Shown here: positions 24,926-30,862 of the stretch, piece by piece
How the letters are laid out: every line of letters starts with the position of its first letter
Position numbering within the stretch: position 1 is the stretch's first letter
Assembly: GCA_964419225.1 (NCBI GenBank)
Contig: CAYQPF010000047.1
Coordinates: 1 to 30,862 of the forward strand
DNA length: 30,862 nucleotides
Source: CAYQPF01 sp964419225
Lineage (GTDB): Bacteria; Cloacimonadota; Cloacimonadia; Cloacimonadales; CAYQPF01
Reading direction: 5' to 3'
The notes under the pieces: generated by a model
Database searches by the model: none
Told to the model about the DNA's origin: nothing
What the model saw: only the letters and a program-made list of their open reading frames with translations
Position numbers and translations under genes: made by a program

Positions 24926-25048
24926 AACATCGTGTATAAGTAATGGCTGGGTTTGTTGCATATTCGAGCATTCTACCTAGCATCAAGTTCGATGTAGCTT
25001 GGCAGGAAAGTGCTCCGAAATCCACTTCTATTTTTACACGAGACTGTT
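24926..25048. repeat. Large imperfect palindrome (about 123 nt stem-loop)
   Basis: Paired blocks, outside to inside: AACA (24926) with TGTT (25045); TCGTGTA (24930) with TACACGA (25035); AAGT (24938) with ACTT (25024); GGGTTT (24949) with AAATCC (25018, one G-T); TCG-AGCA (24964) with TGCT-C-CGA (25011); TTC with GAA; CC with GG; CATC (24981) with GATG (24991) around the loop AAGTTC. It fills almost the whole gap between the DUF4365 and PD-(D/E)XK genes. It may be a recombination site, a small mobile element or a structured RNA. The core-site sequences of integron attC sites are not matched well. Confidence 0.65.
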
Positions 25049-25082
25049 ACGTTATAAAGTAAAAACACAATTTTTAGCAGAT

Positions 25083-25904
25083 ATGGAAAATTATTCACGA
25101 ATAGAAAGATATTTATTTGATTTTTTCTCAAGCCGTTTTGATGATTTTGACTCTTTTTATCAATCTGTTCATCAAGCAAGACGGACAGAGATTTATCTAT
25201 TGAAAAGTGGTACTCTCTTAATGGATTTGATTATAAGCATTCATGGTAACATACAAGAGAAATTTTATTCTGAAAATTTAATACCACATAAATTTGCAAC
25301 ACCTGAAGCTCTATTAGCCTCACTTGATTCCTTTAAACATTATTTAAAGAATAAACAATACCTACTAGATATAAACACTAATGGAGAGAATACATCATAT
25401 ATAATCAATGATCTACAACGTATTATAAACGAAATTATTCAGGCGGTTGATTATGTTAAACAAATGTATGATAATGAAAATGATATAGTCCCCTATCAAG
25501 AATTACGATACAGTTTAATTGTAAGAGATATTTTGACTTTCGTAAACATGCTCAAAAGTATTTTTGCTTCAATACCTTATGCAATTTTTAAAACAAAAGA
25601 GGGCTTCTATCATTCAAATACACATATTATTCTTAAGATATTGGGATTTGATTTAATTTCGGAAGAATGTACTAATACAGGAAGAATAGATGCGGTTATT
25701 AAACTTTCTGATACAATCTACATTATTGAGTTTAAATTTAGTGAGGCTGACGATTTAAGTTCTGATGCATTAAATCAAATAAAAGATAAAGACTATGCTA
25801 GGAAATTTATGTACGAAAGGAAAGATATTATTGCACTTGGAATCAGTTTCAGTGAAGGTGAAAGAAATATTAATGGGTTTAAATCAGAAACTATAAAGAA
25901 ATAA
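25083..25904 (+). CDS. PD-(D/E)XK nuclease-domain protein (PDDEXK_9-like C-terminus)
   Basis: I chose ATG 25083 (273 aa, MENYSRIERY), since an earlier ATG at 24999 lies inside the palindrome and adds an unlikely leader. The C-terminal 120 residues match the PDDEXK_9 domain (PF08011): SIFASIPYAIF (159-169), YHSNTHIILKILGFD (176-190), GRIDAVI with D203, and YIIEFKFSEA with E216-x-K218, then DALNQIKDKDYARKF. In most relatives this domain follows an AAA-ATPase-like domain; here the N-terminal 150 residues are helical without a P-loop, so the protein is a variant or a rebuilt truncation. The catalytic residues look intact. Likely a nuclease of an accessory or defence locus. Confidence 0.72.
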   Translation: MENYSRIERYLFDFFSSRFDDFDSFYQSVHQARRTEIYLLKSGTLLMDLIISIHGNIQEKFYSENLIPHKFATPEALLASLDSFKHYLKNKQYLLDINTNGENTSYIINDLQRIINEIIQAVDYVKQMYDNENDIVPYQELRYSLIVRDILTFVNMLKSIFASIPYAIFKTKEGFYHSNTHIILKILGFDLISEECTNTGRIDAVIKLSDTIYIIEFKFSEADDLSSDALNQIKDKDYARKFMYERKDIIALGISFSEGERNINGFKSETIKK

Positions 25905-26613
25905 CTCCTGTCGCTAGTTAAAGGACTTTATGTGGCACGCAGAGTCCAAATTGAGGTCCATGTTGATCTACATCCTATGCAGTTTTGCTATGGACTTATC
26001 AACGGTTTTCAGTTTTGTGATTTTATATTTTATGGCCAAACAGGTCGTAATTCCCTCACGGGCATAATCTGGGTACGTAGTTTTGCCGGATTCTTGCCTT
26101 TCACGATTTATATTTCTCGAAAGTGTTGGCGTTTTCCGGATTTTTTCAATCTCCGAACAAAATAAACGTTCCCCACAAAAAATGCATATTGCAAAAGAGT
26201 CTCCTGATGTCATTGTTGTCCGGCTACTGCCTTGTGGATACAGATTGGCAGGTGAGTGTACCCGTGGCGTCTCCTCTATTCTGTGCATGATTCCTTGTTT
26301 GCTACACGGGCATAGACAGACATCAAAATCGGTAAGACGTTTCTGTCTCTGATTTGATTATGATTATCATCTTGGGTTTTCCTTTTTTCTTTAAAACCTT
26401 AGCGTGGCTGTACTTATTGTTGCTTTTCTGAATTTCGTTCTCATTCTGTTTTTGTGAATTGTCGGCAAAGATATTTCACTCACTTTGCGCTGTGCAAGGA
26501 CGGGCTTTGTTTTCCTGACAATCTCCACACTTTCAGGTAGTATTCTCATGAAAATCCCTGCACATCTGTTCGCTTCTCTTTTATGCCTCAAATTCACTTA
26601 AAAACATTGTATT
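25905..26613. other. 700-bp stretch without a convincing gene
   Basis: Base composition is more balanced than on the left. A minus-strand frame at 25968-26288 (106 codons) has no recognisable domain and looks like translated non-coding DNA. On the minus strand TATCTTTG (plus 26466-26473) with TTG 21 bases upstream resembles a Bacteroidetes promoter pointing left, towards that frame. No repeat or RNA structure stood out. The join near 25.9 kb, where composition changes, may be the end of an acquired segment. Confidence 0.35.
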
Positions 26614-27225
26614 ATGAGAACATTAAAAGAAATTCAGGAACTGTATCAACAAGCCGGTGTAAAGGCTTTAAGGGACGTGGAGCTTCTCCAGCTGCTGGGA
26701 ATCAATCTGGAATCATGCGATTTTCTGGAACTTTTCAAATCCACTCGTGAGGCACTCCTCAGAAAAGGCTTCACTGCACCCACCGCTTCAAAGATAACAG
26801 CCCTCGGAGAGGTGGCTCACAGATACTCATTAACTCCCATTCCTGAAAGGGAATCCATCAAATCCTCAAGCTCAATAGCAGCAATAATGTCACCAATACT
26901 CAAGCATCTCTCACACGAGGAATGCTGGGTGTTTTACCTGAACAGGGCGAACAAAGTGCTCATCAAGGAGCAGCTCTCTATTGGAGGCGTATGTGCAACG
27001 GTCGTTGACGTGAAAATCATAGTTAAGAGAGCCCTCGAGCTACTTGCCAGTTCGATAGTCCTTATACACAACCACCCATCGGGGAACACTTCTCCTGGTG
27101 AGAATGACAAAGTTCAGACAAGGTTACTCAAAGATGCAACTAACCTATTTGACATCTCACTGCTTGATCACATCATTATTGCAGGTGACAGCTACTTTAG
27201 CTTTGCGGATGAAGGTATAATGTAA
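26614..27225 (+). CDS. radC: RadC-family JAB/MPN domain protein
   Basis: This 203-residue protein has a short N-terminal helical part (1-70) and the RadC MPN/JAB domain (about 82-203). The JAMM zinc site is complete: E102/E103 in SHEECWVFYLN, H152-x-H154-P-S in IHNHPSGNTSPGEND, and D165. The C-terminus LLDHIIIAGDSYFSFADEG is typical of the family. The name comes from an old and doubtful link to DNA repair; copies on mobile elements and islands are common and some are proposed to act in anti-restriction or element maintenance. A strong hairpin terminator follows directly, so it is a single-gene unit. Confidence 0.9.
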   Translation: MRTLKEIQELYQQAGVKALRDVELLQLLGINLESCDFLELFKSTREALLRKGFTAPTASKITALGEVAHRYSLTPIPERESIKSSSSIAAIMSPILKHLSHEECWVFYLNRANKVLIKEQLSIGGVCATVVDVKIIVKRALELLASSIVLIHNHPSGNTSPGENDKVQTRLLKDATNLFDISLLDHIIIAGDSYFSFADEGIM

Positions 27226-27241
27226 CGCTATCATCAATGAG

Positions 27242-27262
27242 AGCCCTCTCCGGAGGGCTTTT
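27242..27262 (+). terminator. Rho-independent terminator after radC
   Basis: AGCCCTC (27242-27248), loop TCCG, GAGGGCT (27253-27259), then TTT. The seven-base perfect G+C-rich stem with a short T run lies 17 nt after the radC stop. Confidence 0.8.
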
Positions 27263-27303
27263 GCATATATATTCAATATTTTATTACTTTTGCATTTAAT
27301 ATC

Positions 27304-28959
27304 ATGAAACACTTCGCATTATATAATCTAATAATTTCTTTAATAGTTATCTCTGCCGTTTCTTGTACTAAAGAAACAATACCGGAGGATATCGATATAA
27401 TAAAAGATACTACAAAAAGAAACTTTTTTGAATTGTCTCAGGAAAGCATCTCTCTTGAAAAAGAAGAAAAAACAATTAGCATCAATATAACTACTGACAT
27501 TGCTTATTCTATTAAGAATGAATACAATTGGATTAATATTTCCCTAGAAAGAGATAGTACCAAAAACGGCATCTTTTATAAGAAATATAAGTTAATATTT
27601 AAAAAGAACGAATCTGAATCCAGAAACGCTACCGTGATCTTCGAGATTACACCTATCCGAACATTTTTATTAAGAATATCCCAAAGGGGAAGGAGTTTAG
27701 GCCGGATAACAGACTCCCTTGCATTGGTAGCATTATATAATTCGACCAATGGAAAGGATTGGACCAATAATGCAAATTGGTTGTCCGATAAGCCTACCTA
27801 CTCATGGTACGGCATTAATTGCACCTCGACCGGAATGCTTCAAGGTACAGCAAGGGTAGAGGCCATAACCCTAATTAACAATAATCTCTCAGGCACAATT
27901 CCTAAGGAGATTGGTAATATGGATTCTCTTAAGACATTTTCAATTGCCGAGAATAAATTAAACGGAGAGATACCAGAAGAAGTTTTTAACCATAAAAACT
28001 GGATTGATTGGGAACCGTCATACTATGTTGCCTGGCAAAAAAATGGATATAAATTCAGTAACTTCGATAGGCAGGTGGAATACAACACTAGCGAGCACGG
28101 TAAAATCACACTTCTACACAAAGCAAGCATAGGTAAGGGTGTAAACATCATCATTACCGGGGACGGTTTCCCAAGTTCAACGATGGGTAATGGAGGAGAA
28201 TTTGAAACAATTATCAATGGAACAATGGATAATATATTTGAAACAGAACCATTCAAGAGTTATAAAGAATACTTTAATATATACATGATTAAAGCTGTAT
28301 CCAGACAAAGATACATTTCTGATCCTCATTATTCAAGAGATACATACTATGGAATTACTTTAATGGATGTAAGCCGGGTTGAATTAAGCGGGAATCTTGC
28401 AATCAAGCAAAAAGTATCTTCTTTGATAAGCTTTGATATTTCCAATTGCACAGTTGTAATGATAGTAAATCATGACGCAAATATGGGTTGTGGAGGGAAG
28501 AATTACAACGATGTTGGCTATGCTTTCTTCTCATATTCAGAAAGTTTTTATAAAGGCAATAAAGGATATAAAAAGAATGATGTACCTGTTCACGAAATGG
28601 GGCATGCTTTTGCCGCTCTGGCAGATGAATATGCTTATAAATATTTACCGTCGGAAGAATACCTACAGTATTGGCAAGAAAATTATCTTACACTTGAGAA
28701 GAATCTCAACAAATCCATTCAATCTGACCCCAAGAAAGTTCCCTGGGCTCACTTCATAGGGCTTCCAGGATATGAAATGGTTGGAGTATTCTCAGGAGCA
28801 GATTTTCCTCAGTTTTACAGAAGTGAGCAAAAAAGCATTATGAAAACTGATGCTTCTTGGTTTAATGCTGTTAGCAGGGAGATTATTGTAAAACGAATAA
28901 TGGAGCTTTCGGGAATGCAATATTCTTTTGAGGATTTTTTGAGACTTGACAAAAAATGA
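27304..28959 (+). CDS. Surface lipoprotein with BACON-like, LRR-like and M64 peptidase domains
   Basis: This 551-residue protein starts with a lipoprotein signal (lipobox SAVSC, Cys21). A BACON-like beta-sandwich covers about 40-131 (FELSQESISLEKEEKTISIN ... LLRISQRG). A plant-type LRR-like segment follows at about 140-225 (LALVALYNSTNGKDWTNN, LINNNLSGTIPKEIGNMDSL). The C-terminal half (about 275-545) is an M64 (IgA-peptidase-like) metalloprotease with H430-E-x-x-H434 ... D441-E-Y in HEMGHAFAALADEY, the usual M64 zinc motif. It should be attached to the outer membrane and cut extracellular proteins or glycoproteins; the target is unknown. A TACTTTTG box at 27285-27292 may be its -7 element. 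Confidence 0.88.
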   Translation: MKHFALYNLIISLIVISAVSCTKETIPEDIDIIKDTTKRNFFELSQESISLEKEEKTISINITTDIAYSIKNEYNWINISLERDSTKNGIFYKKYKLIFKKNESESRNATVIFEITPIRTFLLRISQRGRSLGRITDSLALVALYNSTNGKDWTNNANWLSDKPTYSWYGINCTSTGMLQGTARVEAITLINNNLSGTIPKEIGNMDSLKTFSIAENKLNGEIPEEVFNHKNWIDWEPSYYVAWQKNGYKFSNFDRQVEYNTSEHGKITLLHKASIGKGVNIIITGDGFPSSTMGNGGEFETIINGTMDNIFETEPFKSYKEYFNIYMIKAVSRQRYISDPHYSRDTYYGITLMDVSRVELSGNLAIKQKVSSLISFDISNCTVVMIVNHDANMGCGGKNYNDVGYAFFSYSESFYKGNKGYKKNDVPVHEMGHAFAALADEYAYKYLPSEEYLQYWQENYLTLEKNLNKSIQSDPKKVPWAHFIGLPGYEMVGVFSGADFPQFYRSEQKSIMKTDASWFNAVSREIIVKRIMELSGMQYSFEDFLRLDKK

Positions 28960-29018
28960 GGTTAATGATTGATACTATATTACTACTGATGCGATAAATA
29001 TTTAACAAAAAAATTGTA

Positions 29019-29298
29019 TTATTCATTGATTTTTTGATTGATTTTAAATTCGGTAAGCAGCTCTTTTATAGTTGTTTTATCAAAAACTGAAATTCCAAGT
29101 ATCTGCATTATCTCATATATGGACAGTGAGCTTTTTAGTTGGATTTTTATATATATGCTTCTATCAAATAGGTACATATGGCTATCCTAATATGAAAATT
29201 ATCTGCATTTTTCAGTATGCCCCCCAAGAGTTTTCATCGTCAGTTTTGTTTAATCCATTTGAAAAAAACCTCTGTCTGCCAACGGTTTCTATAAAGTC
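29019..29298 (-). pseudogene. Decayed IS4-family transposase (C-terminal part)
   Basis: On the minus strand, joined across frameshifts and stops, one reads YRNRWQTEVFFKWIKQN, then a GHTE segment, DNFHIRIAICTYLIEAYI, and KSSLSIYEIMQILGISVFDK up to TAA at 29019-29021. The first piece contains the Y-(2)-R-(3)-E-(6)-K signature of IS4-family transposases exactly, with the catalytic Glu. At least two frameshifts and several stops make it inactive. It is cut at about 29298, where unrelated DNA starting GGGGGTCCGACAC begins, so a deletion or recombination removed the N-terminal part. Confidence 0.75.
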
Positions 29299-29496
29299 CG
29301 GGGGTCCGACACTAAGAAGAAAGGTTACACTGGCTCTTTCCGGATAGAGTTCCACTTAAATTGACGAAGAACCCGATAGCTCCGGATTATTCATTAATGG
29401 TTACAAAAACTTAAAATCACTCATAAGTCAATAGCAAAACCGTCGTGGATGTAGTTCAACATGGAACTCAAGTTTGGCACTGCATGCCAAATTAAG
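29299..29496. other. Non-coding remnant between IS4 fragment and IS66
   Basis: No gene. It starts with the GGGGGTCCGACA motif (29300-29311) shared with the position after the Hxs operon (23822). Near the IS66 end there is a perfect inverted repeat TTTGGCA / TGCCAAA (29473-29479 and 29485-29491) with a 5-nt loop, possibly a terminator-like or target feature. Confidence 0.4.
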
Positions 29497-29567
29497 GTAA
29501 GCATCCGATAAAACCCATATTGTAGGTAGTGTTTAAGCTTTTTATTTTTGTTTTAAAATTGAAAGCC

Positions 29568-29933
29568 ATGACACTTGAAGAATATAACCTGTTAGAGCAG
29601 GAACTGATTAATTCGGGACTGGACAACAAAAGTTTTCTGACGTCAAGAGGGATAAAGCTTCACAAGTATTACTACTGGAAGCGCAAATCAAGAGATCTTA
29701 AAGAGGATCCTTTGCAGACAGAGGGTCAGTTCCTCCCCATCGATGTCCATTCCGGAGGATTAATCAAAGCCTCAAAACGTGGCAAAGGCATAAAACAGCC
29801 TTTCATAACCCATGGAGAGATAGAAATAGAGCTCCGCACGCCTTCCGGGGCAGAACTTCGCATCCGTGGCATCATGGACTCATTAATGGTAAGCACCATC
29901 ATAGCTTCTACCGGAGGCCGGCGCAATGTTTAG
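29568..29933 (+). CDS. tnpA: IS66-family accessory protein TnpA
   Basis: Start chosen at ATG 29568 (MTLEEYNLLE), giving 121 residues; an upstream GTG at 29529 would add a hydrophobic leader unlike the family. The N-terminal part has an HTH-like pattern (NKSFLTSRGIKLHKYYYWKR). The C-terminal part EIEIELRTPSGAELRIRG is typical of IS66 Orf1 proteins. It helps transposition, probably by binding the element ends. Its stop overlaps the tnpB start by a few bases (ATGTTTAG), which implies coupled translation. Confidence 0.88.
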   Translation: MTLEEYNLLEQELINSGLDNKSFLTSRGIKLHKYYYWKRKSRDLKEDPLQTEGQFLPIDVHSGGLIKASKRGKGIKQPFITHGEIEIELRTPSGAELRIRGIMDSLMVSTIIASTGGRRNV

Positions 29934-30282
29934 CCTCAACGACAGCATGCGCTACCTGCTCTACAGCGAGTCCACCGACATGCGCAAGAGTTATCACACT
30001 CTGAGCGGTCTGGTGACAAACAATATGGGTCTCAATGTACGCGATGGAGATGTATTCATTTTCATTAACAAGGCCCACAACCGTATCAAGCTTCTGCACA
30101 TGGAACCCGGAGGACTTGTCATCTACTCCAAACTGCTTGAAGAGGGTCGTTTCCGCCCTCCTCAGGTTAATTCCTCCGGAACAAAGGTACAGATGGAGTG
30201 GCTGGATCTGGTGATGATGGTGGAGGGAGTGATGGATGACCCTTCAACAAGGCTAAGGAGGTTAAAAAGGGTGAATTTTTAG
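29926..30282 (+). CDS. tnpB: IS66-family accessory protein TnpB
   Basis: This 118-residue protein matches the IS66 Orf2 family (PF05717): YLLYSESTDMRKSYHTLSGL near 10-29, VFIFINKAHNRIKLLHMEPG near 43-62, and LEEGRFRPP near 70-79. These are the conserved blocks of the family. It is required with TnpA for efficient IS66 transposition in studied elements, but its biochemical role is unclear. This is not the TnpB nuclease of IS200/IS605. The end is complete and 73 nt separate it from tnpC. Confidence 0.93.
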   Translation: MFSLNDSMRYLLYSESTDMRKSYHTLSGLVTNNMGLNVRDGDVFIFINKAHNRIKLLHMEPGGLVIYSKLLEEGRFRPPQVNSSGTKVQMEWLDLVMMVEGVMDDPSTRLRRLKRVNF

Positions 30283-30355
30283 CAAAAAACGTTGTTAATT
30301 ATTTGGTTGTCTGAAACATTGTTACTATCTTTTCATCAGATAATTACAGCGTTTT

Positions 30356-30862
30356 ATGGCATCGGGGCACACCCAACAGGAGATAGAAAAAATGGCCGCG
30401 GAGATCGAGTCTCTTCGCAATCAGCTATCTGCGAAGGAAGAGGTTGTGTCCAATCTTGAATCTAATATCGTTAAACTGGAGTCAAATGTGACCAAATTAG
30501 AGTCGAACATCTCCAAGTTAGAATATGAACTCACTTGGTTAAGGAAGAAGTTATTTGGCAAGATGAGTGAGCGTTTTATATCATCAGACCCGGATGCACG
30601 TCAACTGGATATCTTCGGGGAACAGTTAAGCGACAAGGAGAAAGAGGAGCTGGAGAAGGCTGCGGCACAGGAACAGAAGCTTATAACCGGCACATTGACA
30701 ACAAAGACGTCTCGCACCCCCCGTAAGGACATCTCCCTGGAGAACCTACGTGTTGAGGAGACGGTTATTGATCCTGAAGGGATAAATCCTGAGGAATATG
30801 TCTGCATTGGCTCCGAGGTGACAAACAAACTGGCCTACCAACCGGCTGAGTTTTATGTCAAA
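30356..30862 (+). CDS. tnpC: IS66-family transposase TnpC, N-terminal 169 residues
   Basis: The frame is open from ATG 30356 to the window edge. It shows the typical IS66 transposase N-terminus: a heptad coiled coil (about 10-62, with KLESNVTKLESNISKLEYEL), then LRKKLFGKMSERF, the conserved basic segment that precedes the zinc-finger region. The C-terminal DDE catalytic domain lies beyond the window. The ATG at 30356 is preferred because coding-like sequence begins there. Confidence 0.88.
   Translation, partial: MASGHTQQEIEKMAAEIESLRNQLSAKEEVVSNLESNIVKLESNVTKLESNISKLEYELTWLRKKLFGKMSERFISSDPDARQLDIFGEQLSDKEKEELEKAAAQEQKLITGTLTTKTSRTPRKDISLENLRVEETVIDPEGINPEEYVCIGSEVTNKLAYQPAEFYVK

Larger units (their letters stand above)
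29497..30862 (+). mobile_element. IS66-family insertion sequence, left part
   Basis: The left end is placed at GTAAGCATCCGATAAAAC (29497-29514), since IS66 terminal repeats begin GTAAGC. The three IS66 genes follow in standard order (tnpA, tnpB, tnpC). The eight bases before the end, AAATTAAG (29489-29496), are the expected length for the target duplication; the other copy would be beyond the window. The part that is visible shows no damage, so the element may be active. Confidence 0.85.

Noticed and set aside
24926..25048. Integron attC site
   Set aside because: The hairpin shape and position fit, but the outer sequences (TGTCAAC and GTTACGT) do not match the RYYYAAC and GTTRRRY core sites, and no integron integrase is visible. 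Reported only as an unexplained palindrome.
24999..25082. Longer start for the PD-(D/E)XK protein at 24999
   Set aside because: These 28 codons lie in the palindrome and read as a Cys/Tyr-rich leader unlike the protein; ATG 25083 begins the coding-like sequence.
25968..26288. Minus-strand frame of 106 codons between the PD-(D/E)XK gene and radC
   Set aside because: No domain and unusual composition. It contains one CxxC but nothing around it fits a zinc finger. Kept only as a remark on the non-coding stretch.
1..30862. CRISPR array or riboswitch
   Set aside because: No regularly spaced repeats were found, and no intergenic region shows a leader pattern I recognise as a known riboswitch.

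Overview
The window looks like an accessory region of a Bacteroidales genome (Bacteroides, Parabacteroides, Dysgonomonas or a relative). This rests on promoter-like boxes of the Bacteroidetes type (TTTG / TAnnTTTG), little sign of Shine-Dalgarno sites, a lipoprotein with a BACON-like domain and an M64 peptidase domain, and the kinds of insertion sequences present. Base composition is a mosaic: the left prophage early region, radC and IS66 are visibly richer in G+C than the very AT-rich 9-25 kb stretch. No rRNA, confident tRNA, CRISPR array or integrase gene is visible.

Region 1 (1 to about 9.9 kb) is one end of a prophage. A leftward early operon runs from 6183 to the window edge: Cro-like HTH, LuxR-type regulator, excisionase-like HTH, small membrane protein, unknown protein, RecT-like annealing protein, coiled-coil protein, RecE/Cas4-like nuclease, unknown protein and an SNF2-type helicase cut by the edge. 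A rightward lysogeny operon (6330-9811) starts with an S24 (CI/LexA-like) repressor and continues with a TerB_N-domain protein, a small lipoprotein, a small repressor-like protein and an AbiH-family abortive-infection protein. The two operons are separated by a control region with two facing promoter-like sequences and an inverted-repeat operator candidate. The right prophage boundary probably lies in the non-coding 9.8-10.2 kb stretch.

Region 2 (10.2-14.6 kb, minus strand) holds an HNH-type Cys/His protein and a 1107-residue helical protein of unknown function, possibly an uncharacterised defence pair.

Region 3 (14.77-23.78 kb, plus strand) is the highlight: nine co-directional genes with gaps of at most 6 nt or short overlaps. 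The first four are a His-Xaa-Ser (Hxs) peptide-modification system in the order hxsA-hxsD-hxsB-hxsC: a secreted-looking precursor with five tandem HxS triplets and a peptidoglycan-binding-like domain, a small accessory protein and two radical SAM proteins. They are followed by a membrane-anchored SGNH hydrolase fused to a TolB-like propeller, an MBOAT acyltransferase, a TobZ/NodU-type carbamoyltransferase, a 48-residue DUF5989-like membrane protein and a 73-residue membrane protein. The layout suggests that radical SAM modification of a cell-wall-targeted protein is coupled to envelope O-acyl and O-carbamoyl chemistry. That coupling is inference.

Region 4 (23.8-29.5 kb) has a DUF4365 nuclease-fold protein, a large imperfect palindrome, a PD-(D/E)XK protein, 0.7 kb without a convincing gene, a RadC-family protein, an M64-peptidase lipoprotein, and a decayed IS4-family transposase. 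Region 5 (29.5 kb to the edge) is the left part of an IS66-family element (tnpA, tnpB and partial tnpC).
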